A DNA stretch of 64,000 nucleotides from Amoebidium appalachense (lineage: Eukaryota; Ichthyosporea). This document shows positions 22,361-33,435 of this stretch, in pieces (positions within the stretch are counted from its first letter, which is position 1; each line of letters opens with the position of its first letter). A program made the translations under genes and the position numbers. Where the stretch lies: contig CAVNZM010000007.1 of the NCBI GenBank assembly GCA_963693365.1, positions 3,534,001 through 3,598,000 on the forward strand, read 5' to 3'. The notes below the pieces were generated by a model. That model made no database searches and was not told where the DNA came from. It saw nothing but the letters and a program-made list of their open reading frames with translations.

Positions 22361-23322
22361 GTCTCAACCTCGACTCTCGGGCCTTTTACTCCCGGGTGCA
22401 AAAAGTGTTCATCGATTTCTGTGTGGCATCTCGGCTGCAATCCTCCTCCGGGTCCTCCCTCCCGGCCTCCCCACACACCGTGCAACTTTTTCTCGCCTGG
22501 TGTGCCCAACGAGGGGTACAGGCCTCTTCCTTAACCGGCTACAATTCGGCCATCACCAGGCTCCACCTCGACATGGGCCTCCCTGCTCCCTACCCCCACG
22601 ACAAGTCTCTGGCCTGGTTCCTACGGGGGGTGGGCCGATGGCAGCTTTCTCACAACATCCGACCCCGCTCATCCACCAGGGAACCCCTCCTCCCCTCCCA
22701 CCTCCACCTACTCCACGGCCAGTGCCCCACCAAGGCCTCCTCGGCCAATCTCCGGCTATGGACGGCCCTCATCGTCGGTTTCTGTGGTCTCCTCCGTTCA
22801 GGGGAATTTACCTCCAAGACCCTGACTTCTTTCGACCCGTCCCGTCACGTTAAACGGAAGGACGTGACCTTCAGCTACACCCCCACCGGTACTTTGTCCC
22901 ATGCCACCCTCCACCTGCCAACCTCTAAGACGGATGTACAGGCCCGAGGTGTCAACGTCACCCTAGCTGCCCTGCCCCTCACCCACTTCTCCCCAGCCCA
23001 TCTCCTCCGGCAGTTCCTGGATACAACGTCCGGTCAACCCGACGACCCCCTCTTCAGTCTCGGTGGCATCCCCTACACCAAGAGTGCTTTCTCTGCCGAT
23101 TTCCGTGCCCTCCTCTCCCGGGCAGGCCTCTCACCCTCCCGGTTTGCCGGACACAGCCTCCGCATCGGGGGGGCCACAGCACTGGCTGAGGCCGGGGTCG
23201 ACGACTCCCGGATCAAACAACTCGGCCGGTGGTCCTCCGACTGCTTCCTGATCTATACCCGACTTCGTCCGGCCTCCATTGCTGCCACCACCACACGTGT
23301 ATTCGCCTCTATTCTTAAGTGA
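22291..23322 (+). CDS. Yr-2 tyrosine recombinase (integrase)
   Basis: 343 open residues. Expected to insert circular element DNA by strand exchange, without target duplication. Catalytic set seen: Arg169 (GLLRSGE), Lys213 (TSKTD), His288-Arg291 (GHSLRIGGAT), Trp314 (GRW) and nucleophile Tyr322 (FLIYTR). This is the DIRS-type recombinase pattern. The frame opens at TTG. In Yr-1 a longer form starts at an ATG (38707) inside the RNase H end and crosses a C run. In Yr-2 the C run is a different length, so that upstream ATG is out of frame. Confidence 0.93.
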   Translation: MAPHFAPAELLRATTTLQECQALSLNLDSRAFYSRVQKVFIDFCVASRLQSSSGSSLPASPHTVQLFLAWCAQRGVQASSLTGYNSAITRLHLDMGLPAPYPHDKSLAWFLRGVGRWQLSHNIRPRSSTREPLLPSHLHLLHGQCPTKASSANLRLWTALIVGFCGLLRSGEFTSKTLTSFDPSRHVKRKDVTFSYTPTGTLSHATLHLPTSKTDVQARGVNVTLAALPLTHFSPAHLLRQFLDTTSGQPDDPLFSLGGIPYTKSAFSADFRALLSRAGLSPSRFAGHSLRIGGATALAEAGVDDSRIKQLGRWSSDCFLIYTRLRPASIAATTTRVFASILK

Positions 23323-23350
23323 AACCTTTGGAGCAAGCATACTGCTCTCG

Positions 23351-23440
23351 TGCCGTGGTTTACAACCATTGCAGGTTCACTTTCGTCCAAGGGGATGTCC
23401 CCCTAGAGGCAACACACGTCCCGGAGTAGTTTTTCATAGA
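23351..23440 (+). repeat. Yr-2 B1 repeat
   Basis: 90 bp, TGCCGTGGTTTACAACC...TTTTTCATAGA, repeated as B2 at 23925-24014. It contains a hairpin GGGGATGTCCCC. It abuts A2 directly. Confidence 0.9.
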
Positions 23441-23789
23441 GGTTTTATTTGTGGAAATTATTGACATAAATATTTTTCTGGGTAAACACGTAGGATGGGT
23501 GTTCGATACCAACATAACCATGTAGGCTTCATTTCGTGTTTTAGCAGTTAGCGGTTGGCTGCCCGCACACGGGCACCTATTAGCCAGTCAAAACATCAGA
23601 TACCACAGATCACTAGACCGAGTTATGATTGGCTCGGATCAGATTTCACATATCACTAGATCGATTTTTGATTGGTTCAGATCGGTAGGCTTAGGTATAT
23701 AAGCACGACAGTTTTTAGCAGATCAGCAAGCTACAAACACATCTTCTGTGTTTAGCATCCACAGCCTTACAGCTATATATTCCTTTTCA
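23441..23789 (+). repeat. Yr-2 A2 repeat
   Basis: 349 bp copy of the terminal A repeat with TATATAAG. It follows B1 with no gap, so B1-A2 reproduces the junction a circularised element would have (B2 end joined to A1 start). Confidence 0.9.
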
Positions 23790-23924
23790 CCCACCCACCT
23801 ACACCCACACACAACCCCCATTGATCCACACATACGTGCTGTTTTTTTTCACGGGGCGAAGCCTTCCCCCGTTTTTTTTTGGGCACATGGACCTCACGGA
23901 TCAATAAATTGATGACTGGGGGCT

Positions 23925-24014
23925 TGCCGTGGTTTACAACCATTGCAGGTTCACTTTCGTCCAAGGGGATGTCCCCCTAGGGGCAACACACGTCCCGGAG
24001 TAGTTTTTCATAGA
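23925..24014 (+). repeat. Yr-2 B2 repeat, right end of element
   Basis: Second copy of B, ending TTTTTCATAGA before AT-rich flank. The A2-B2 spacer (23790-23924) includes CACGGGGCGAAGCC and AATAAATTGATGACTGGGGG and may hold the poly(A) region (AATAAA near 23903). Confidence 0.9.
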
Positions 24015-24305
24015 TAATATATTTATATTATAGAATATAGATATATAAACATATATAAATATATATCATAAATTATATTTATATATATTTATATATATGA
24101 ATATACATATAATTTAAATACATATATCATGATATCTGTGCACACGGTGCGGCTGGCGGACGATGATCCGGATATCACTGGTATTCGATATCAAGTATAT
24201 ATTGTTAGTGCGCGCATGCATGCACTGTACCGTAAACAGTACGCCCGCACCGTGCAGCTGCAGTACATGCATATGCACTCAGGTTGTTCCCCCGGCCATG
24301 GCCAG

Positions 24306-24336
<31 letters not shown>

Positions 24337-24500
24337 ATTTTTATATTAATTAAAACAATGTGCACGTGCATGCTTCACCGACTGGCCGGCGCGCGCCATG
24401 GCATGTGTACGTATACGCTAGTACTAATTAGCACTGTGCACATATATTATCATGAAGAAGCAAGGATATTCATTTACGTGCATACAGCACATCCATACAT

Positions 24501-24536
<36 letters not shown>

Positions 24537-24894
24537 TATGATGCACGTATGCGTTCACGCACTGTCAACGACACACACACATCGTCGACATATGCATGCA
24601 CGCGTACGTCTGCATATGATGCGCACGCGCGCACTTTAATACACACACAGAAATTAAAACCCACGCGCACCGTACACGCGTGGCACATTCACATACACGT
24701 GTGCACGGACGCACGCGCACCCCTTACCCCCCCCCCCCCCCCCTGGGGCTCCATCCCTCCAGCAGTGTCCACGCAATAAAAAGTGTGTAAACCCTCACCC
24801 CCCCCCCTCCCCCCCCCCCTCCCCCCCCCCCCCCCCCCCCCCCCCAACAAAGCAACACCTCCCTCTCCCCTATCCCGACACACACACATACCTG
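24015..24894. other. AT-rich DNA, (CA)n and C tracts
   Basis: A TATA-rich stretch at 24015-24125, poly-C at about 24306-24332, (CA)n at about 24499-24534, and C-rich runs at 24727-24745 and 24798-24845. No gene is seen. Confidence 0.7.
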
Positions 24895-25090
24895 CAACAT
24901 GAACGTACGGTTCTTTTTGTCATACGATATGGTAGCTTGCAGTAATGCTTGTGTGCCCGTTCATAGCCCTCAGCTGTCTCTACAGAACCAAAAAGGCGGG
25001 TGTCGTCGCTGCAATGGTCCCCGGCATGGAATTTGCTTGACTTGAGGTCGCCAGATGAACAATGAAAGCAGTCGGCGCAGACTTGCCAAG
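24895..25090 (-). repeat. exon-like inverted-repeat arm, left
   Basis: About 195 bp matching the reverse complement of 27455-27655. The minus-strand reading is open (FHCSSGDLKSSKFHAGDHC...). It ends GTTGCAG before GTATGTGTGTG, a good splice donor leading into (TG)n. A poly-C tract lies just upstream. The gene is not identified. Confidence 0.5.
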
Positions 25091-25707
<617 letters not shown>

Positions 25708-26487
25708 TCAAGCCCCCCTGCATTTCCACCCGGCGGGTGCGTTCTTCCTTATATATGCACTCGTGTGGCTAGGTGCATTTTTGTTGCCACCCACGAACCA
25801 ATGGCCTGGGAGCATCCATCTTTTGGGAATAGCAGCATATAGGTACTCGGGAGGTGTGGGCCAAGTTACAGGGCTGCAGCCAAAATACCCAAAAAAATCC
25901 CTACATTTACCCCCGTAAATGTTTTTTTTTCCACATGTGCAACATCAACTACTCAGGGCACCCCCAAATAATGAATATAACGTGTTCCTAAAGCAAGTAG
26001 CAGTTGAAACTTGGTACAAAGTAGGAAATGGGTGCTTGGAACGTGTGCACCGAGTTTTAGCCGTACACCACAAAACCCCATCAAGCCCCCCCACTTTCCC
26101 CACCCGGCGGGTACGCTTTTCCTATATGTGCCTTCATATGGCTAGGTGCACTTTTGTTGCCACCCACGAACCAATGGCCTGGGAGCATCCATCTTTTGGG
26201 AATTGCAGCATATAGGTCACTAGGGAGGTGTTGGCCAAGTTACAGGGCTGCAGCCAAAATACCAAAACCCCCCCCTACGTTTACACCCGCGAATGTTATT
26301 CTTCCTACATGTGCAACATCAACTACTCAGGGCACCACCAAATAATGAATAACACGTGTTCCACGTGCAAGTAGCAGTTGACACTTGGTACAAAGTAGCA
26401 TATGGGTGCTAGGAACGTGTGCACCAACTTTTAGCCGTGCACCACAAAACCCCACCAAGCCCAACTACTTTCCCACCCGGCGGTCCC
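25708..26487. repeat. 375-bp tandem repeat, about two units
   Basis: Unit 1 starts AAGCCCCCCTGCATTTCC near 25708, unit 2 near 26084, and a third partial unit (ACTTTCCCACCCGGCGG) starts near 26460. Shared landmarks: CCACCCACGAACCAATGGCC, GCAACATCAACTACTCAGGG and CAAGTAGCAGTTG. The third unit is cut by C and CA runs. Confidence 0.8.
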
Positions 26488-26546
26488 CCCCCCCCCCTCA
26501 CCCTTCCCCTTTTCCTCCCCCCCCCCCCCCCCCCCCGCCCACCAAC

Positions 26547-27185
<639 letters not shown>

Positions 27186-27454
27186 TTGCCAGCTGCAGGA
27201 ACACAGAATCAAATGGACATAGATTCGATGGCCAATGGTGATCACGTGTGATATCTATATAAATATCCTTACATGTCCAACGTACATACACTACATAACC
27301 AACAGGATATACAAAGGAGATCAATCATCCTAATGTACAATTAGAGCTACAATGCATATGGTTTTGGGAACAATTACCCGTATAGAGTATGCTCAAATGG
27401 ATATCCAGTGCCACGGTTGACACCACCCCCCCCCCCCCCCCCCCCCCCCCCAGT

Positions 27455-27655
27455 ATGGCCAAGTCTGCGTACGATGCTTTATTGTTCATCTGAGAACGAC
27501 CTCAAGTCAAGCAAATTCCATGCCGGGGACCATTGCAGCGACGACACCCGCCTTTTGGTCCTGTAGAGACAGTTGAGGGCATGAACGGCACACAAGCATT
27601 CAAGCTATCATATCGTATGACAAACAAGAACCGTACGTTCATGTTGCAGGTATTT
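27455..27655 (+). repeat. exon-like inverted-repeat arm, right
   Basis: Inverted copy of 24895-25090, directly after CCCCCCAG (acceptor-like), ending CATGTTGCAGGTATTTGTG with a donor-like GT before (TG)n. Frame-breaking differences from the left arm suggest a decayed exon or repeat. (TG)n with T runs follows to 27810. Confidence 0.5.
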
Positions 27656-27694
27656 GTGTGTGTTTGTGTTTGTGTGTGTGTGTGTGGCGCGCGC

Positions 27695-27728
<34 letters not shown>

Positions 27729-27810
27729 GTGTGTGTGTGTGTTTAGTTTTTTTTATTTTTGTTGTGTGTGTTTTTTTTTGTGTGTGTGTGTTTGTGTTTG
27801 TGTGTGGTTT

Positions 27811-27884
27811 TGACGTCATTGAGCAAGAGCTTGAATATGTATTGTCCTAGCTTGTTTGTATTCGTGTCTGCTTTCCCTCTTTGT

Positions 27885-27920
<36 letters not shown>

Positions 27921-28666
27921 CCCCCCCCCCCCCCCCCGTATATCTCTCTCCCTTGTTTCTGTGGGCACAGATATCTGTAGATCTGTGCACACCTGGCTCT
28001 CTTGCCTGATAAGAACTTATTGTGTTTTTATTTCTATTTGCTCTCCTCTGTTTATCTGAGAGGTAGCGTGATTGGCTAGCCTCACTCGTTGTCTTTCCTT
28101 TATTTCAAAATGGCCTAGTTTTGTTCTCAAAAGGATGGCTCGCCAATAGTCGCGAGCGAGTACATCCGTAGATCGTGTTGTGCATTCCTGTCTGTTAATA
28201 TATGTGTGTTGTGATTGGACAATAGAATATATGGAATTCGGTTTATTGCAAAGTGTCTTCACTTTGAGAGTGTCGACTGTTAGGAAATATATGTATTTAA
28301 ATAAGTTTCTTTATAGAGACGAACATAAATATATATGTGAGTTAATAGTGACTAGATGTATAATTACTTAATTTATTTAAGTAAGAGGTTCTACACTTTA
28401 GTTTAATCGGAAGCTGGAATGCGTATGCTCTGTCGGAATGTGTTTTTCTATCTTCTGATAGAACCGATTGGTTCTCCCTCTTTAGTTGTGATAAGGTGAT
28501 AAGTCGCAAGTACAAAAGGAACCGAGAGCACAATAAAGATTCAGTTGTTGTTTGAAATCTTTCAATGTCTCGTGAACAACTCCGATTGCCCTCTCATTAA
28601 TGTGTTAGTCGTGTTTTACATGACACCTCTGTGCACTCTCGCAACCTTAAACCTGTCCCGACAACA
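27811..28666 (+). repeat. Copia-C 5' LTR (truncated start)
   Basis: Includes (CT)n plus a C run, GTGATTGG, a TATA-like stretch and AATAAAGATTCAG. It ends ACCTGTCCCGACAACA, a U5 end that differs from its own 3' LTR. Confidence 0.85.
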
Positions 28667-29755
28667 GGTTATGGGCCCATTTTCGCACCCTCTCGCAACA
28701 CACTAGCAATCGTTAAATTCCTGGTACACATCATAGCTGTGGTCAGCTCCTCATGCACCTCATCTAATGGTCACTTGCGTGTTAACGTTGAGTACCTATT
28801 ACGTGAATTGACGCCGCCCCCCCTTCCTCTTGGTGCTGAGGCCGTGTACATCTCTCCCTGGCGTCCCCTAAACCCGTCTGTGCTTTTCTGCACATTCCGT
28901 CTCTGGCACTTCCCGCCGTCACCTAGCCTCTCGGCTCCTCCCGCGACCGGCCGTAACCGGTCCTCCGTCACTCCCCTTGACAAGATCTGACTCATCTTGA
29001 CAAGAGCTTCTGTCATGCCTTGACAATCGTGCCATCCTTGCAAGTTTCAGCTTGCCCTCATTCCAGTTCCGTCCTGGTTCCTCTCCGTCACGTCAAACCT
29101 TCCTCCACCATTGGTTCTGCCGTCGCGCTCCAAGTTCTTCTTTGACACTTCATGACGTGTCCCCCTGTCCCGACGTGGTCTCCACCGCGCCTCCCTGTCT
29201 GCCCCGGAGGCTCCCATTCCATAACATCGAAATCCCAATCACTCGTCAAATTTCAAACCCCGGCTCCATTCCGATCGACGATCATTTGACACCCCGTCTC
29301 GATCCGACTTGACTATCCTCCCTCAAGTCCATCTGAAGTACCCAAATTCGGTACTTCTTTCCAGTCTCCCGTGTTCAACACAGTCCAAGCACTTTGTGCT
29401 TTCCTACTCCATAGGAGCCCCGGCCCCGAGTCCCTGCCAGAACCGTTTACCATGTCGTCCAACATGCTCCCTTCCAGGATTTCCAACCCTGTTCCCACCA
29501 CCGTGCCGTCACTGTCGCCGGACCCCTCACATTCCATGGATCTGCCCCGCATTCCGGCAGCAGTTTCCTCCGATCACGTGGCCAGCCTCGTCGAGCTCTC
29601 AGCTCCCCCAAACCCTGCACGGGCCCCAGTTACCCCTGCAGCTGTTTCCCCCCGTTACCCCCCGACCCCGGCAAGCAACACGTGCTGCCAGGTCTGGCCG
29701 TTCCCATCCACGTTTCTAGCCAGCCTACCGTGCTGCCTGCCCCCGTTTCCGAAGC
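28667..29755 (+). other. Copia-C internal segment of unknown origin
   Basis: After about 50 bp resembling the Copia-B leader (GGTTATGGGCCCATTTTCGCAC), the next ~1 kb has no match to Copia-B or any other part of the window. It is C-rich. From ATG 29452 a Ser/Pro-rich frame (MSSNMLPSRISNPVP...) is open for about 80 codons. After a one-base shift it runs into the Pol fragment. It may be a captured passenger or a diverged Gag-like region; no motif is recognised. Confidence 0.4.
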
Positions 29756-30334
29756 CCCTGTCTTTGACGAATCACAATTCACCACGGCATCCAATCAGAT
29801 TTCTGTGCCGACCACCAATCAGCCGACTTCAATCGATCCATCACTGCCGTCCCTGGATCCTCACTCCGATGACGATGAGATTCAGTCAGTGATTCTCCGT
29901 CGTTTCCCCCGTCGTGTGCCTGCCCCCGTGGGTCCACCCACCCACCCCCCCACCGGCCAGCAACCCCTGCTGCCGGCCCCTGCCGTCAATGACCACGTAC
30001 CTGGTCATCTAACCCCGGTTCGTCCTGGGTCTCCGGAGTTCCACTCGGCCCTGTCCAGCCCCGTGTCATCCGACTCCCCCTCAACACGGCACCCATCCCC
30101 GCCATCCAGGCTCCCATCCCCGAACCCCGAGTGTCTGTCCCAGACACTCCCCCGGCCCCTGAGCCCCTCCATCCCGTCCCCCGTCGTTACTTCTACACCA
30201 AGGACTACATCAACAGTGGGGACGTCACTGTCACCTACATCGACACCAAGAAGAACCTGGCCGATATCTTCACCAAGCCTCTGGCTGGTCCGGCCCACGA
30301 CACACACCGTGCCAACCTCAGTCTCCGTGACTGA
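29756..30334 (+). pseudogene. pol: Copia-C Pol remnant
   Basis: Starts VFDESQFTTASNQIS, the integrase-RT linker of Copia-B, and continues to PVPRR. It then jumps to the RNase H end (YTKDYINSGDVTVTY...DIFTKPLAG). All of the RT and most RNase H are deleted. A one-base loss near 30085 also breaks the frame. The deletion joint shares a CGT with both sides in Copia-B. Confidence 0.88.
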
Positions 30335-31052
30335 CCCGTGCACTGGTGTTCATCATCGAGTGGTTTCTGAGTCGGTTGGGGCCCTGGACAGCAGTTGACA
30401 CACCTACGGTGATCAAGATGCCTCCCAACGAAAGTCTACTACTCCTCATCGTTTCTCTTCATCAGTGGGGACTCAGTCTTCCATCGTCATATGTGTGCAT
30501 CTTCAGTGGGGATTATTCTCCACCATCCGTCGTTTATTTATATTCATATCCCACCATATATATTGGTTTTCTTCTATATTCGACTTATATATATGTCGAA
30601 CTGGGATGGCGTCCCAGTATAAATAATTATCTATAGCCATGACGTGCTGGTTGACTGCCAGTCTAAACCTAGTCCACGGGATGCACCTTCGCCGTGTCTT
30701 AACTGGTTGACCACCAGTCTATAAATCAGTCCACAAGATGTTCATGCCTTGTGTTTACCTGGGTGGTCCCCAGTATAAACCATTAGCCACCAACACGTCA
30801 CACATACACTAGTGTTTCCTATATATATATATATATCGCCGATAACCACCATGATTTCTTATTTCGAGTCTTCAGAGGCAACCGTCGTTGTGTGCCTCTT
30901 CAGTTTTGATTCTCTCCTTCCCACCTCAAGGATCTTCGGTTTGCATCCTCGAGTGGGGAAACTTGAGTGTGACGGCCCCTCCTGTGTTTGGACCTCATCT
31001 ACCGTCACATCAACAGACACGAGAACACAAACTTCAACCCCTTGAGTGGGGA

Positions 31053-31144
31053 TGTTGGAATATGTCACCATGTATGACAGCAAGAGCCTTGAAGTATGTA
31101 TGTGTCCTAGCTTGTTTGTATTCGTGTCTGCTTTCCCTCTTTGT

Positions 31145-31184
<40 letters not shown>

Positions 31185-31924
31185 CCCCCCCCCCCCCCCC
31201 CGTATATCTCTCTCCCTTGTTTCTGTGGGCACAGATATCTGTAGATCTGTGCACACCTGGCTCTCTTGCCTGATAAGACTTATTGTGTTTTTATTTCTAT
31301 TTGCTCTCCTCTGTTTATCTGAGAGGTAGCGTGATTGGCTAGCCTCACTCGTTGTCTTTCCTTTATTTCAAAATGGCCTAGTTTTGTTCTCAAAAGGATG
31401 GCTCGCCAATAGTCGCGAGCGAGTACATCCGTAGATCGTGTTGTGCATTCCTGTCTGTTAATATATGTGTGTTGTGATTGGACAATAGATATATATGGAA
31501 TTCGGTTTATTGCAAAGTGTCTTCACTTTGAGAGTGTCGACTGTTAGGAAATATATGTATTTAAATAAGTTTCTTTATAGAGACGAACATAAATATATAT
31601 TTGAGTTAATAGTGACTAGATGTATAATTACTTAATTTATTTAAGTAAGAGTTTCTACACTTTAGTTTAATCGGAAGTTGGAATGCGTATGCTCTGTCGG
31701 AATGTGTTTTTCTATCTTCTGATAGAACCGATTGGTTCTCCCTCTTTAGTTGTGATAAGGTGATAAGTCGCAAGTACAAAAGGAACCGAGAGCACAATAA
31801 AGATTCAGTTGTTGTTTGAAATCTTTCAATGTCTCGTGAACAACTCCGATTGCCCTCTCATTAATGTGTTAGTCGTGTTTTACATGACACCTCTGTGCAC
31901 TCTGCTCCCTTAGACCCGTACAAA
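31053..31924 (+). repeat. Copia-C 3' LTR (truncated end)
   Basis: Starts TGTTGGAATATGTCACC directly after the PPT CTTGAGTGGGGA. It ends at GACCCGTACAAA, six bases short of the expected ACAACA, where a minisatellite begins. Confidence 0.88.
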
Positions 31925-32182
31925 TGCCTCGTCACGGTGCTTGTGTGTGTGTGCCTCGTGCTTGTGTGTGTGTGTGTGTGTGTGCCTCGTCACGGTGCTT
32001 GTGTGTGTATGCCTCGTGCTTGTGTGTGTGTGTGTGTGTGTGCCTCGTCACGGTGCTTGTGTGTGTGTGCCTCGTGCTTGTGTGTGTGTGTGTGTGTGTG
32101 CCTCGTCACGGTGCTTGTATTGTGTGTGTGTGTGTGTGTGTGTGCCTGTCTTTGTGTGTGTGTGTGTGTGTGTGTGTGCAGT

Positions 32183-32248
<66 letters not shown>

Positions 32249-32340
32249 TGTGTGCCTGGGTTTGTGTGTGTGTGTGTGTGTTGTTTTTTTTTTTTTTTTT
32301 TTTTGTGTTGTTGTGTGTTGTTTTTTTTTGTGTGGCCCAG
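31925..32340. repeat. 58-bp minisatellite passing into (TG)n and poly-T
   Basis: TGCCTCGTCACGGTGCTTG starts at 31925, 31983, 32041 and 32099, exactly 58 bp apart. Each unit also holds TGCCTCGTGCTTG and (TG)n. It is followed by (TG)n to about 32281 and T runs to about 32330. Confidence 0.9.
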
Positions 32341-32397
32341 GCTTTTATTAGTGTGTATAGGTCCCACATCACGTTCTGTTGCTTTCTGCTTTCTCAG

Positions 32398-32629
32398 GTA
32401 GCAACCAAGGTACGGCGTTGGGATGCCCTGGATTTGCGTAGGACCATCATCATGGGTCTGGAGGAGGAGAGGGGGGCCAATTTAATTGTGGAAGACGAGG
32501 CCCCCGATGTTTCTTTGGAGGAGCTGTTGGAGGCGGTGGAGGGGGAGGATGTAGGGATCCCATTCCCTCAGACTGATGATGGAGAAGAAGACAACCTCAG
32601 GGACACCGAGGACGACGTTATCATGCAAG
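32398..32629 (+). CDS. orphan internal exon of an unknown gene
   Basis: 232 bp, preceded by a pyrimidine-rich stretch ending TTTCTCAG and followed by GTAACG. The reading ([15 protein letters not shown]..., ending DDVIMQ) is open in phase with the acceptor, rich in Glu/Asp, with a basic start and a Leu/Glu-rich middle ([13 protein letters not shown]). Flanking DNA is T, C and (TG)n repeats, as in other putative introns here. It could be a host gene exon or part of a spliced transposon gene. No family is recognised. Confidence 0.45.
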
Positions 32630-32650
32630 GTAACGTTTTTTTATTGTTAC

Positions 32651-32659
32651 CCCCCCCCC

Positions 32660-32720
<61 letters not shown>

Positions 32721-32748
32721 CTCGTGTGTGTGTGTGTTTGTGGGTGAC

Positions 32749-32793
<45 letters not shown>

Positions 32794-33162
32794 CTATGTG
32801 TGTGTGTATTTGTCACTAAACTATATTTTTTCTTTTTTTTTTCTTCCTCTTTTTATCTATTTCTTCCCCTTGATTTGTGGAACCGAGTATAACGTGGTTG
32901 TGTAACTTTGTGCCGTGGATAAGTATTACTTATGTGATAGATATAAGACCAGACATACATTATTTATCAATGGTGGTCATTAGCCATCATATGGTTATGC
33001 GATGGATCGGTAAAGATGTATAATGTTTATCCGGAAATGCCTTATTACATATCAAATACACCCTAATAGATATGCTACAGATATACAGTACCAAAATTAT
33101 GCAATTAATCCAGTGAATATACCCTAGAGATGTAGCTACAGATGTATCTGGCTATCTGTATG
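32651..33162. other. (TG)n and AT-rich DNA
   Basis: A C run at about 32651-32662, then (TG)n at about 32663-32806 with short breaks, a T-rich stretch to 32860, and AT-rich unclassified sequence up to the LINE-p border. Confidence 0.7.
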
Positions 33163-33435
33163 GCTAAGAATGCGTGCGCCACACGTTGTCGTGTACGCAT
33201 CAGCAAGGCAAAAGAGTTCCTCGCAAAGTTGGAAAACGATGCTACGAGCGTGATAGACACGGACACGAAGGAACCAATGTTTTCTGGTGAGAAACTGCTC
33301 GAGCGCAAACGCCGATGCGAGATGGAAATCGAGCTCTTCTGCGAACTGTTCGCGCTGGCGGAAGGTCGTGCATACGACCCCGTAAGCGACAAGTGGGAAC
33401 CAACCCCACAGGTGTCGGACCAAACCGATGCCTAA
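33163..33435 (+). pseudogene. LINE-p ORF1 C-terminal fragment
   Basis: The last ~90 codons of the 394-residue ORF1 (KNACATRCRVRIS...SDQTDA, stop TAA at 33433-33435). The N-terminal coiled coil is missing through 5' truncation. Confidence 0.85.

Larger units (their letters stand above)
19600..24014 (+). mobile_element. Yr-2, best-preserved tyrosine-recombinase retrotransposon
   Basis: Complete ends and order: A1 (19600-19940), Gag remnant, RT/RNase H, recombinase, B1 (23351-23440), A2 (23441-23789), spacer, B2 (23925-24014). RT/RNase H and recombinase frames are both open. Most of Gag is deleted, so it would depend on Gag from elsewhere. No TSD is visible. The layout matches the split direct repeats known from PAT and Ngaro elements. 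Confidence 0.9.
27811..31924 (+). mobile_element. Copia-C, internally deleted relative of Copia-B
   Basis: LTRs at 27811-28666 and 31053-31924 closely match Copia-B LTRs. Inside are a leader fragment, about 1.1 kb of sequence not found in Copia-B, a piece of the integrase-RT linker joined to the last RNase H codons, and a Copia-B-type 3' untranslated region with PPT. Both outer ends are truncated (the 5' LTR lacks about 30 bp, the 3' LTR about 6 bp) and abut (TG)n DNA, so no TSD can be read. It cannot encode its own Pol. Confidence 0.88.

Noticed and set aside
33142-33168. A host exon start upstream of LINE-p
   Set aside because: Comparison with LINE-m shows that similarity starts near 33163; the extra residues are flanking DNA read in frame.
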